In this document: positions 1-11,899 of the stretch, one piece after another
Layout: each line of letters begins with the position of its first letter
How positions within the stretch are numbered: position 1 is the first letter of the stretch
Program-made: the position numbers and the translations under genes
From: Dysidea avara
Taxonomy: Eukaryota > Porifera > Demospongiae > Dictyoceratida > Dysideidae
Length of the DNA stretch: 64,000 nucleotides
Direction: 5' to 3'
Assembly (NCBI RefSeq): GCF_963678975.1
Contig: NC_089275.1
Coordinates: forward strand, 38,106,819 to 38,170,818
The notes under the pieces: generated by a model
The model's input: only the letters and a program-made list of their open reading frames with translations
What the model was told of the DNA's origin: nothing
Databases searched by the model: none

Positions 1-45
1 TATCCTTAAAATACAAAAACATGAAGTATACAAAAAATGGCTTAC

Positions 46-126
46 ACTTTCTGTGACACCTGATTCCTTGACTTCCTTCATAGCGATCTTCATCGGAGGC
101 TCCTTTTCTTTCAGTGTAGTCACCAT
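46..126 (-). CDS. Possible first coding exon of an unknown gene running off the left edge
   Basis: On the minus strand an ATG (126-124) opens 27 charged codons, rich in Lys and Glu (it begins MVTTLKEKEPPMK), and ends exactly at a good donor (GTAAGC, read leftwards from 45) in phase 0. The rest of the gene would lie outside the window. It sits about 255 bp downstream of the RLR-1 stop on the same strand, so it could also be chance. I recognise no domain. The only support is an open frame joined to a consensus donor. Confidence 0.3.
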
Positions 127-380
127 ATCGTTCCTAGTCACCGTGTTCTATTCGGACAACTTATAAATTAGTAAAAGGGAAATACGTATCCAAATCCGAG
201 TCAAAATCAAAGCACCCACACTTCTTTAAACCCTGTCCATAGACATGCCTAGCAACAACTTTGGTGGGTATAGCATAATATAATAATTATCTTCGTAGAA
301 TATTAATAGCAACATTAGTACACCGCATTAACACATACATGCTAGATAGCTATTACAAAATAACTATACTACTATTACTG

Positions 381-2526
381 TTAATATTTTTGAATGTGAA
401 AAGGAGCTTTTGACCACTGCTTGGTTCCCGTTTTGCCAAATGGAGTAACAAACATTACTTGTTGACATTTGATAGCAGGAAATTCAGCACCTTTCTCAGG
501 CCATATGATAATCACACCAAGATCTTGGTTACATCTTTTGCATCGTATCTTCTGTGTAATGTAAAAGTCTCCAGTTTGACGGCTATTGCTGTGCCTCCCG
601 CGGGTGCATCTTTCATAGATGTCTTTAGTAATAACAGCATAGTGGGTATCAGCAATGATCCGTAAATCTCCACCCCAGAATAGGTTTAGGTCACACCCCC
701 TGCAGACAACCGCAACTTGACTAGATTGTAGTGTTTTTGAGTCTTTCTGCATTTGTTGATGGAGTTCTCTAGCTGAGAGAAGTTCTCTCTGTCGCTTTGT
801 TATCTCCTTTTTCAACTTTTCACCTTCAGGTAAATACTCCAAAGCTTCCATCATCAGATCTTCTTTTTCTTTGTTCAGTTGTTCTTGGTATATCTTTGGT
901 GATGACTCATCTAAGATGGCATAGCAACGACTATCTTTAGCTCGGGCTCGACCTTGTGCTTGCTTGCGTGCAATTTCATTTGTAACATAGTTGTACCTCA
1001 CAACAAGGTTACAGGCTGGAACATTCAATCCTTCCTCTAATGCTGATGTAGACACTAACAAGTTTAGTCTACCTTCAGTAAACTGCTTGATAATGTCTTG
1101 CTGCATTGTTACATTCATCCCACCAGTTTCTTTGTTGCTACGGCCAGTCACGATGTCTGGTCTAACCAACCCTTTCAGCCCAGCATTTTCTTTCAGCCAC
1201 TTACACATGCAACGAGCACTTTCCTTAGTAGTAACAAAGATGATCCCACGGGTGGGTGGTGAAGCTTTAAAATGATCAACCAGCAACTGTTTTAGTCTCA
1301 CCAACTTTGGATTTTCTATGGGAGCAATCATCTTGGCTTGTTGACAAAACTGGCTAAATAGGAGACGTAAAGATTGTTCATGTGGAGTTGGATGTAGTGC
1401 CACCATCATCTTCCTTTCTAGTAGGGCAACAGCATCAGTTTGGGTGAGGTCTTGATATACAGTCAAGGCTTTGTAGTAATATTGCAACTGCTTCAAATGT
1501 GTACGTAGATCTCTCTCCACTGGTCCGGTACGACATTCAGAATCATGAAGTTGCTGTACAACCCAACTCTCATAGGCTTGCATGTATCGTGGAAATGGAC
1601 ATTTGTTCAAACCAAAAAATGTTTGCAGCTGCTGCTCCATTACATCCATAGCCAAGTTTAGCTGCTTGAGAAATGCATCAGAACTACTGCGCGATTTAGT
1701 CTTTAGCAAGTCAAAATCTGGTTGATTGGTAAAATTTACCAATTCAGTGATGTTATCCCTCACAATCTTTATGCCTCCAAAGGCATCTAATAAAGCACAC
1801 AAGCTCAGCAAATGATCTAAAGTTTTTTCAACTTCTCCTGAGGGTTTATCACCTGCCCCTGGTGAAGCTGTTAGCCCCACAATTTGTGGAAGGTTTCTTG
1901 CAAAATTTGCAGCACCCAATTTGGTTTTAATGTAACCCTCCATGATCGTCGCGTATGGGGAATTCTTCTTTGCATTGTGGCACTCATCGATGACCAGCAA
2001 GCTCAGATCATTCAGGGAGACCCTCTTTGTACTGCTAAGAGTCTGCATAATTATTTCATTGTAGAGAATACCAGCTGTGCAGACAATCATCTGGTTATCG
2101 TGAAGCAGAAGAGAAAGAGGAGAATTGATGCCACAATCACCAGTAATGTGTTGAGCCTGTAGTCCAGGAATGTAGGACTTCACCTCGTTGCACTGCTGCT
2201 CTGCCAATGCTATTTTGTTAACCAGGAAAAACACTTTACCATCAGGATTCTTCTTCAGGTGATCTGATATCACCATTGATGCAATGAGGGTTTTACCAGT
2301 CCCAGTAGGAGCACACACTACATAGTTCTGTCCATCCAAGCCGGGTGCTGCTAACTCCTTCTGGTACTCTCGTAGTTTTTTTCCCATTGGTGGCACAAAA
2401 GCAAATGAAGGTTTGTGTACTTCAGGAGCTACAAAATATTAAAATAAATCTATCATATGATTTTATGTAAAGGTACAATATTACACAAGAGAAATACTAT
2501 TTATAATATACTGCTTATACATGCAT

Positions 2527-2598
<72 letters not shown>

Positions 2599-5500
2599 GC
2601 ACACACACATTTTGGAATAGAAATTGCTTCATGATTACTTTGTTCCGTGTGAGTGCGCTCCTGTTCCTTGAGTAGCTATTATAACCGGAAATGAGACAAA
2701 TATGATCTCCAAAGGTGTACACAGCAAAAATTAATTCCCTCACCTCATTTTGGTCTTGTAACTGATGATTATCTATAGTCTCGGGTATTTGTAGGCCTAG
2801 AAATGTTTATTTAATGGTAACTACATAAATACATTTATATGGATTTACAAAAACACTTTGGCACAACCATACTGTACTCACCCATCCTGAGGTTTTCTAT
2901 TATCCGTGTTAGCTGGGGAGCATTTTTCAGTTGCAACAATCTTTCACAAAGATCTAAAATGTCTTCTTTACTATTCACTTGTTCCATAAGACACTCCATT
3001 ATTATCTGATTAGCAGCAGTAAAGTGAGAACACTCAAATATTGATGAGATGTGAATATCGCACAATTCTCTTTCTAATAGTTGTACAGTCTCAGAATAGT
3101 TGTCAGGCATGTTCTTGATAATATCATCATAACATGACCTCAACTCTGACAAATCTGTGGATGTGAACAGTAATACATGTGAGTATAAGCACTGTAATAT
3201 CACAGTAGAGGAGATATAGCTAGCTACACAGGGGCTTACCCCATCCCCACCCCTTCAGTTTGAAAGTAGAGCACCCTCATTTAAAAATATACTCTATGAG
3301 TGTGCAAAGAGAGAAAAATTATGACCAGTGCTGTAGTCAGTGTGTATTATTATATATATACTTTTTTTTTTGGTACATAACTAAATGTAAAAAAGATCAA
3401 GATACTATAATAAGTCAAACTTTCTAACAGACCAGTCTCCAGGTTATTTCTTAATAACTAGTTACATAGCTGCATAGTTTCTGTTAGTGGGCATAGGGCC
3501 AGACATTTTTCAGCTACTTGAATTTTACAAACAAAAATTAAGATACTCCAATAGAGCAATCATCACGTTATACTTTAATAGAACAGTCATTGATACCCTA
3601 ACAGAGAATATTGCCACTTTTCTAAATGTACATACAGTAGCTACATGAATTGTCTTGCACTTTTCAAAAGTTCCAGCAAATTATCTGCATGGAACAGCAT
3701 TAAGCTAAGCACCTCCACGCCACAACACAGGTGCCTAAGATTACATAGATCCCTTTGGTCTGAAGTCTAACTATTACTCAACTACTAGACATGAAATTGA
3801 AAATCGGTACAGTAGTACAAAATTGCCAGAATATATCCTTGATGTTAACAAAAACAAAGAAAGAGACTCTGTACGTAAAATAGCCTCCAGATGCCATTTT
3901 AGAGCATTTATCTTGAAAATTTTCTCTGGGGAAACATTCACCAGTTTTACATAACATAAAATGCATGACTATATGACCTTCACTGTAGTCCATGAACAGC
4001 TTGATCACCCAAAATTTCATGGGCTCCAGCCCTGCTAAACTGATAATACTAACTAATTGTTGCTGCCAAATTCAATCTCAAATCTTTAAACCTATCATAG
4101 AGGTGGGGCCATACTCCCAAATCTCTTTAAATAGTTTTGTATTTCAGAGTGAAATTTGCAATGTGAAGTGCTCTCTATCAGTTGTAAGTGGGCCGGGTCA
4201 TACGGATTATCCGGGTCATTTGGGTCACATTTTGTCCGGATCAAGTGGGTCTTATCCCCTTCACTGAATATCTGGCGGATGAGATCACGTTTGACTATAA
4301 GCAAGAGTTCATAATATATATACTGAGGAGAATGTCGTACTCTCAAATACCCCTGTACAAGGGCATATCGTGAAGTTATGACATAGCACTTCTGAGTTTG
4401 CCCGTTTTTCTTTGTATAATTAATGATGTCATTAGTTGAACATGGTATCGATTGAACGCGTGCCTAACAACATCGCAAGCAACCAAATTAACTCCAGCTC
4501 TAAGTGTTTCTCACTGAACTACAATCATTCCTTCATGGGTTAAGACCATTTTGTAGGACTTTCTTGCTAGGCCATTTGTGAATACGGCTATCCTAAGTGT
4601 CGCGAGTGTGAAATGCTGCTAACGATTATTGCACTTTTACAGCTGCCCGTACGTCACAAACCACAACATCTTGTCGTTACGACATAACTTCACGATACAC
4701 CCTTCTACAGGGGTACATGGCCCCCCCACTTTTATGGAACACTGTTTGCAAGAAAAGATCGAGATAAGAACAGTCAGGATCTGGATACTCTAATAGAGCA
4801 GTCAGAGTATTCAGAGCAGTGTAGCAAGCTACTTAGTACGTATTTGTAGTTATAAATAAGGAGATATAATTGGTGGAGAGCAGCTATTGTCAGCAGGCTG
4901 TGATTTTTTTTTTTTGGTCTTCAACTTACAGTTGGCCTGGCCCCCTCACTCTTTGGCCTGTTCCACCGCCCCTGCAGGGGTATATGAGAGTAGGACACTC
5001 TCCTTAGTATATATTATGAACTCTTGCTATAAGTTAACAAGCTCAATTGTGTTGATGGAAATGCAGTTGTAAACACTCAAGAAACTTTAGTGGAGCCACA
5101 CCCACCATTCAGGAATATGCTTTGCCGTCTGTGCGGGGTATGTAGAGCCACAGCTACTTATCGGAATTGTACCAGCTGTGCTCTGTGGGCATGCATGCAT
5201 CACCAGATCCATGTTGCTACTTGAAATGTAGGCAACTAACTTTTAGAAATTCTGTAGCTGCATGTAAACTTACGTGGAGCCACTCCCACTTGATAATACA
5301 TAGCTACTCACTTCTTGCAGACAGTTTTTTATAGTGTAAAAAAATGTAGGGCTGACTAGTGGAACTTGTGGACTTTTAAGGGTGCTCTGTACAGTTCGTA
5401 CAAAGCTTCCCAAGACATAGTCTGTTTTGCACTAAAATAAATATTTTGGTCACTTAATTAGTCTGTGACATGTTGACACATTTTAGTACCCATAAATTAG

Positions 5501-8341
5501 GTATCCCATAGCAACAAGCGTACGCATCTTGCTATTCTATACCCTCTCACTTAACTTAGAACTACTCCATCATTTTTAATCCAATGGACATGAAATTTTC
5601 ACACAAGCTACTTTAGTAATTTTGCCAAAGAAGAGCGTTTGCCATTTTTAAATAGCAAGTTCAGATGATGAACAACATGGAAGTAAAGAAAAGGATTTCT
5701 GGGAGTGTCAACCCAAAAGATAAATATGTGATGAATGAGAAGCTAAAAGACAAAAATAAAAATGCACAATGGTTTGTGCTGTTTAGCATAGTGTATCATA
5801 AAAGTATCAAGGCTCTTGTGCGTAAACTGTAGGACTAGTTCTAGTATAAAGGGAAAAACTGTAACTCATGTTCTAAAGCAAATTTAGCAGTTGGGTTTGG
5901 ACTAAACTGTGTACTAGTGTTAGCTTATATCCAGTAAAAAAGTACAGAACACTTGCTAAAACCATTCGTAAGTTATAGAACAAATTAAATTTCATGGGAA
6001 GCCATATAAGCGGACTGTACAGAGCACCCTTAATCTAGTTCTTGGGGCACACCTCTATTTTAATTAAACCGGGTCACATGTGGGTCAGATCCGGTCCCAT
6101 CTGGATTACTATTCAGGTCAGTGGGTCAAATGGGTCAACAGTACTGACCCACTTACAATGCTGCTCTCTATGTGCATTAGATTCAAAAACTGTTTAACCA
6201 GATATGGGAAAGCAATAGGCTCATTTTTACAATATGGAATATGTATTGTATAAGGGTCTACCCACTACTCTGTATCATACATGGTTACTGTGCTAACAGG
6301 TAGCTACAAATGTTTAAAAACATAGTGTACCTTTATGGTTTATCAACTGCTGAGGTATATTTATACCAGCTTGTCCACTTGTTGCACCAATAGCTAAATA
6401 GAGTATTACCATGGTAACACACAATGGTGAGTTGTTGTTAGTTAATACGTACCTTGAGGACTAGTACTGGTGGGTGGGTGGAACACTACTGAGGTTGAGG
6501 AAGTCATTGACAAGGCAACATTATTATTAGTTGCTACATGTAAATTATATTCATGCACTCATCACAGATCCACATGTACATATTAATTTTATCCTTACAT
6601 AAGTCATTCATTGGTAGAGATGAGGACATGGTTACTGGTATATTACCAGTATCTTTATTGCCGTGAACAGACAGATGTGGTCCTGAAAATACATATATAG
6701 AGAGAGCTAAATCTTTAATACATTCGAAGGTATAAACACACAGTACATACCTGCTTTAAATTGAGTTACTTTAGTTTCCAGTGAACTTTTCCTGTTGATA
6801 AAACTCTAAAAGGAATTATAAGGCAAATACGTAAGGTGATTGGAGAGACTCTGTCAACCACACACATACACGTGCTGCTAGTCTTCTACCGTCTAAAATA
6901 ATTTTACAAGAACAGAATGTTATTGAACAAGACAAAGTCAACTCCTGCAGAACCACACACTAAACACCTGTCACAGTGCACATAGAAGTAACGCACTACA
7001 ATTCTGGATGTAACATCTACTCATTACTTTGTCATGTAACGCGTTACTTTAAAAGTTTGGCAAATTTGTTAGTAGCTAATACAGATTTGTATTGGACAAA
7101 CAATTTTGGTTTGGTGAAGTACTGCTCATTCACCAAAATCACCAGTTTCCTACTATACAGTATAATATGCACTTAATGATTGGCTGCACTTTGGGCCCTG
7201 AAGATGGCTGTACAGGCAAGAACAAAGAGTGATAGTGTATAAGGAGTGCCCTTGTGGGAAAGATACTATTAGGCTGAACTACACCACAGAAATGAGTGTC
7301 TAACTCATGTCACTTGTAGTTGTATGTTGGGAGCCTTATTTAGAAGGTTGGGCTTAGTTTAAAGCTTGTAACAAATAAATGTAGCATTACTAGTGACAGC
7401 CCTCAGAGTAACTTGTAATAAGTAACACGTTACGTTTTCTAGCAAAAATAGAAATATGGAACTGTAACAAGTTACATTGCATAGAAGTAACTAGTTACAG
7501 TTTTAGAGTAACAACCCTAACTCTGAGAATGGAAGCAGAAGACTGGCACAACAACCACAGTACACTAACTGCCTCCAGGCATACGTCTAACAAATGTTAC
7601 TTCCTGTAATAATGGTAACTGCACCTGACCCCTCAGAATTGGCAATTGAAACAAAGCATTTCATAGTGTATCCAAAATGCTTTACAAATGTGCTGAGCAT
7701 GTATAATGTAGAATCCCCTAGTGGTCATCAGCACATGCGCTTAACAAGCATAGAAAACTTTACAAAAATAATTTCACTGTCAGTTATAAGAGCATGCAGC
7801 CAATAACCAGAGTCTACGATATGTAGGATAGAGAACTGAGCAGAGAATATAGTGTACCTTCACTTCTGTGTTGTACTCATCAAGTTCTTGAAGTATTAAT
7901 CTCAACTTCTTCTCCAACTCATCAGTGTTGTATCTTATTATCATCACCTTGGATGATAGTTCAGAAATGTTGTGTTTCTCAACCTGAAATGATCGATATA
8001 TAGCTAGCTCACCACAATCACAGTCATACAGTATTTCTTACTTCAAGCAGTGCAGCTATACCATTATTCAACCCCTGATGTGTTACAGTAGGGTGGTCCT
8101 ATAACAAAATCCATCAGTATCATCAAGAGTATATAATCCTCCCCATTATATACTCTTGGTATCATGCATGCAAAAATGCATCAAATGTTTTACACCAGAC
8201 CACTATTTGGTGTTTTCATCAGAAAACAGAGTGCAGGTGAGTAGTACTAGCCACAATATAGCTAGCTAGGCTTACTTCCATACCTCAACACTTTGTCGGA
8301 AATTACCAACATAACTTGAAAAACTTAGTCTATCTTGTCCA
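381..8341 (-). CDS. RIG-I-like receptor RLR-1: coiled coil, Ser/Thr linker, CARD-like domain, DExD/H helicase, RIG-I C-terminal domain
   Basis: Probable cytosolic sensor of viral RNA. Exons in transcript order: 8341-8283 (least sure), 8098-8042, 7983-7858, 6805-6751, 6682-6599, 6533-6453, 3154-2882, 2428-381. Every junction from 8098 on keeps frame, and the later introns are all phase 1. The last exon carries the whole helicase: Walker A APTGTGKT, DECH box, TASPGAG, motif V ([15 protein letters not shown]), motif VI (QAQGRARAK), with a long helical insert between the two RecA lobes as in RIG-I/MDA5. The C-terminal domain keeps two zinc pairs (CRGC and CKRC) and a WPEKG segment typical of the RNA-end-binding domain. 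Upstream exons encode a heptad-like charged segment, a Thr/Ser/Pro linker and a CARD-like exon. The 5' end is unresolved. It is a close paralogue of the plus-strand copy at 18,979-21,059. The helicase assignment is secure; the N-terminal chain is inferred from phase and splice consensus. Confidence 0.88.
2528..2609. repeat. (CA)n microsatellite in an RLR-1 intron
   Basis: About 80 bp of almost pure CA dinucleotide, 100 bp upstream of the helicase exon acceptor of RLR-1 on the minus strand. No coding role; apparent open frames through it are artefacts of the repeat. Confidence 0.95.
2882..3154 (-). other. CARD-like (death-fold) exon of RLR-1
   Basis: A 273-bp phase 1-1 exon encodes about 91 residues, all apparently helical, with amphipathic spacing and the phrases IIKNMPDNY, LLERELCDIHI, IIMECLMEQV and LTRIIENLRM. 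Size and pattern match the caspase-recruitment domains at the front of RIG-I and MDA5, which signal to a mitochondrial adaptor. It is flanked by a CAG acceptor (3155-3157) and a GTGAGT donor (2881-2876). The exon directly precedes the helicase exon. The death-fold subtype (CARD, DEATH or DED) cannot be settled by eye. Confidence 0.6.
4350..4713. mobile_element. TA-flanked MITE (Tc1/mariner-like) nested in the hAT element
   Basis: Terminal inverted repeats of about 30 bp (CCCCTGTAcAAGGGc, then a shared TATCGTGAAGTTATG) end in CCCCTG and CAGGGG and are flanked by TA on both sides. It is 364 bp long and non-coding. A decayed relative of its right half lies at 38,526-38,660 in an AKTIP-like intron, sharing the words GGCCATT, AATACGGCT and CACAAACCACAACA. 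Confidence 0.7.
5380..6029. mobile_element. piggyBac-type MITE with TTAA target site
   Basis: Inverted ends GGGTGCTCTGTACAGT and its complement are bordered by TTAA on both sides (5376-5379 and 6030-6033), the signature of piggyBac-superfamily insertion. It is 650 bp, AT-rich and non-coding, nested inside the 2-kb hAT element. The terminal word GGGTGCTC is shared with the TTAA element at 28,157-29,231. Confidence 0.75.
6986..7527. repeat. Decayed relative of the GTAACGCGTTAC hAT family
   Basis: Words such as GTAACGCGTTAC, AGTAACTAGTTAC and TAAGTAACACGTTAC cluster at the two ends of this stretch, as in the well-kept copies at 14,723 and 61,225. The terminal CAGTGTTGGG is not intact and no target duplication is visible, so this is an old or partial copy within an RLR-1 intron. 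Confidence 0.4.
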
Positions 8342-11300
8342 CTTCAGATGTAGCTTTCAAATCTCACTTGTAAAATTCTGCAAACGCTAATATTGGTCAG
8401 AGGGTTCACTGCATAAATCTTTTAGAAAGGATCTTTTGGCTACAACGTACAAGGTAGCTACTGTATGAGTGAAGTAATCTTGAGAATGAACTGCACATGC
8501 TCAATATTTAGTTAATCAGACTAATCATAATTAAATCTTTAATAATGGGGAAATACGTGCAGCAGTGAAAGTGTGCTGATGAAAAACAAAATATCATAAA
8601 ATATTAGTCTACATGGGAAACTTTTGGAGGAGGAAAATTTTGGCAAATACACTGGCCATGTAAAATGAATTGTCTATTGGCAAACCAGCAGAAAATACAG
8701 TAATTGCTTAGGTGCTTAAAATCTAGACTAGGTCAAACAACATGAAAGTTTATTTATTATCTATTCAAATAATGCAGCGCAGAAGAAATTTGATATTTCA
8801 GATTTGTATGCAGTTACATACGTAGATTAGGTAGGGAATATGGCAGTAGTTATCAGTATAAATTGGGAGTCGCATAATGAATATAATACTTATCTTCAAT
8901 TTCACCCTTGATTTGACTTAGAAAGGATTCAATTAGGCCAAATTCTCTGTTTCCCATCCACCGCCCACATCTGGTTATACTGTCAACTCAAAATATTCCA
9001 TTATTCCGTATTCTTCCATTATTTTCCAGTTATTCTTGCATACTGTACAGGCTCGGTAAAAGCGATCTTGCAATAGTGTCAGCTCACGTGTCAGTATACC
9101 ATCAAGTCTCACATTTGTGTTATTTTTGCAACTTAAAAAGGAAGGAACAAGCATTAAGCATGCTTTATTACAGCTTTTTATGGGTTGCGATGGCTTGAAA
9201 ATCTGCCAACCTTATAATGGAACAATGAAATGGACCATCCATCTGCATGCAAATATGCCTGAGTCCAGGACGGGAAACAGAGGATTTATTTGGAGTGGCA
9301 TAATGACCTTGTTTTTAGCCACAGTTGTAGATTGACCTACATGTTGTGTGTCGCATTTTGACACCAAGATAGCATGACTTTTCCGTTATTTACTCTTAGC
9401 CCCTCCTAGGGGGAGAGCATTATCTACGTTTTGATTATTGATAGCTCATATGTGGCTTTCTACATAATTATGTGATCTATATATGATAACTACTATAGTA
9501 TGTACGCATTGAGCTGGATCCTCAAAAACATTTAATAACTCATGGATGCAATTGCACACAATCTTGAAATTTGGCACACTTGTTACTGCTTTTTTTTTTT
9601 TTGACCCACTAAAAACATTTCAAAATCTTTTCGTTCAAATGCCTGACAATATTTATGGCCAATCAAAATTTGCACCATACATTTCCCATTGGGAAGCCAT
9701 AAAATACAATGCCCTAGGCCTATGGGTGTATAATTATCTAATGATAATCAATGCAGGTAATGAACAAATGGGACAAATCCTCGGGATATATAGCTACTAT
9801 AAGTCGAGTACTAAGTATATAGGCGTTTGCCGGTGGTGACTGAAAACGGGGACCAGTACGCTGCAGTGGAGAACCCAACTGTGGTTTGTGGTGTCAAACA
9901 CGCTAGCCGTACCCCGGTATCAGTAGAGAGTGATTTTAGAGGAACTGACGAGTTGTTACTCAACTTCAACCACTGCCGGAGTGTTAAGACATGTAAGACC
10001 ACTCTAAGGCCGACCACTCCCAAACTTTGGGCCGTAAACTCCCGTCACAAGGAGCCGAAACTACATCAAGATTTAAATCCATGCCAACATTTAATAACAA
10101 ACTTACTTCTGTACGTAGAGGCACTATATGATCCACCATCGCAGCTCCACTCGCCATCACGATGAAGTCATATTTGAGAAGAAGTTGTCATGGTCAGTGG
10201 TCATGGACAAATATAGCCACTTAGTAGCTATGACGCATAAAATTACCCCCAAAACTTTCCCGTTATTTGTAGATGTTATGTTGTGGCTATTATCTATGGT
10301 TGTGGTAACTGGCTCAATGCAGTCGCTTAGCAATAGCAACCTAATCCTAATCTGTGGAATAATCCCTTTTGTAGCTGGAAAAAGTAGCCATGACCGTTTT
10401 TTCCCCTCTGTATTTGGCCCGGTGCATGGGGAAAAGTAGCTATGACACTTTATTCCCATACTTTTTTGCCCCACCAAAATACAGAAGTGATACTTTCCCC
10501 ACCAGGAAAATCCCTCGCTTGTATGTGTACACATCATGTATAAGGTTTCGAAGCCTGTTAAGGGACAAAATTAATTGACCAGCTCCAACCTCAACCAGAT
10601 TGCAATTTGTCACCACCAGAACACATGACAGTCATTATAAAGTATTTCCCCTAGGGGACAAATCATGCAAGCTGATGAGTGTGTAGTGCAGTAAGGGATA
10701 TCACCATGTGCAGAACATAAAAATGCTTTTGTAATGATTAGCTAGCTATATGATCTAGGGGTACAGACCCCTACTTCAGTTGATCGCCTATACCTTGTCA
10801 AACTCAAGTTGAATCCTCTTAGGGAAAGGTCTGGAAACTCCTCAGTGCATGTGTATGACTTCATGCTTTATTTTAATCAACATCTTTTGTAAGCATCCAC
10901 AATAACTAGCCTAAATTAAAGTCATCAAAGGCAACCTTTGGCTGTTGCTGCAGATCCTTATTTTTGCAAACACTACTCCTACATCTTTGTAATTTCCATC
11001 CATTCAATGTGTGGGCTTCATTCTCTTGCTATATAGTTAATGCTTCAGCTGCAGATTGGATCATCCATGCAGTCTTCTATCTTCCTCAAAACTGCTTTAT
11101 TGTGATAAAAGATGAAAGTACATCAGATTATGCACATTGATCAATGATCACAGCTGATGCTTAATTTGACAAAACTTGCTATCAACATGCAACCGGCAGT
11201 TAATTGTATGGTTAATTGGCAGTGATAATTTAGTATAAGTACAAATGGAATTAATAAGCGGTGAAGGTATCCAATGCAAACTAGGCATGGTCAAGCACTT
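8342..11300. other. Intergenic stretch between the divergent RLR-1 and the LINE remnants
   Basis: No gene is supported here. A single terminal-repeat end (about 9491-9535, containing TATAGTATGTAC and GAGCTGGATCCTC) matches the ends of the element at 26,298-27,653, but no partner end was found. The segment 9830-10,540 is richer in GC and has overlapping open frames on both strands without recognisable domains; short internal repeats around GGAAAAAGTAGC suggest repetitive origin. Any first exon or promoter of RLR-1 would lie in the left part. Confidence 0.4.
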
Positions 11301-11309
11301 GTGGTTATC

Positions 11310-11640
11310 ATTTATTATTATTATTATTATTATGACATATATAATTGGTTAAAAAAATACAGAGTCTTATAAAACCAATCTCAATTAAATCATACATAAG
11401 AACAACATTGATTATACAAAAATAGTCTTCTTAAACTTAGTACATTAGGGGAAGTGGCAATTCCATATGGTAAAGAATCCCAGTAAAGAATTCTCTGTGA
11501 AAAGTAAAACGTTGTATTGAAGTCTTGTTAAATTTTTATATATAAGCACTTAGTTTTATTATAAAAGCACGGCTTGAAACTTTCAATTATAATTTATCTC
11601 ACTTTTACCTCTTTTAATGTTCTGGTTTAACAGGCTGGAA
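11310..11640 (-). mobile_element. LINE 3'-end fragment with (ATT)n tail
   Basis: The minus strand encodes a short stretch like the C terminus of CR1/Jockey-type LINE polymerases (a YFSQRILYWDSLPYG-type motif). It is followed on that strand by a run of AAT/ATT triplets at 11,312-11,335, a microsatellite-like tail common at LINE 3' ends. It is a separate, smaller copy from the one starting at 11,900. Confidence 0.45.
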
Positions 11641-11899
11641 TCATTTCACTAAGAACTATATATTTATTTTCAACTGTACTAAAGGCAGAGATATTGACAG
11701 ACTGAAATATCACCTTCAGTACAAAGCCTATTTGATCTTCCTCATTGCATAGATGGCATTTTTAAGGCCACATGCAAACACTGCCCCCGACTCTAAAAAA
11801 TGAAGTGTGTGCATAAAAATGATGTCATGATTATTATTATTATATTTTATAATTGTAAGACTCATATGCATGAGCGTAGTATAATTAAATTAAAATGTT

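Larger units (their letters stand above)
4179..6163. mobile_element. hAT-type non-autonomous element, about 2 kb, with two nested insertions
   Basis: The ends are imperfect inverted repeats (CAGTTGTAAGTGGG at the left; the right end reads CAGCATTGTAAGTGGG on the minus strand). Both sides are flanked by the identical 8-mer CTCTCTAT (4171-4178 and 6164-6171), the target duplication length of hAT transposons. GGGTC-rich subterminal repeats lie inside both ends. No transposase frame is visible. It sits in the large RLR-1 intron between 3154 and 6453, and carries two younger elements at 4350-4713 and 5380-6029. Confidence 0.8.

Noticed and set aside
9827-10537. Overlapping open frames on both strands, up to 126 codons
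   Set aside because: No domain or splice-linked partner was recognised, and short internal repeats point to repetitive non-coding DNA.
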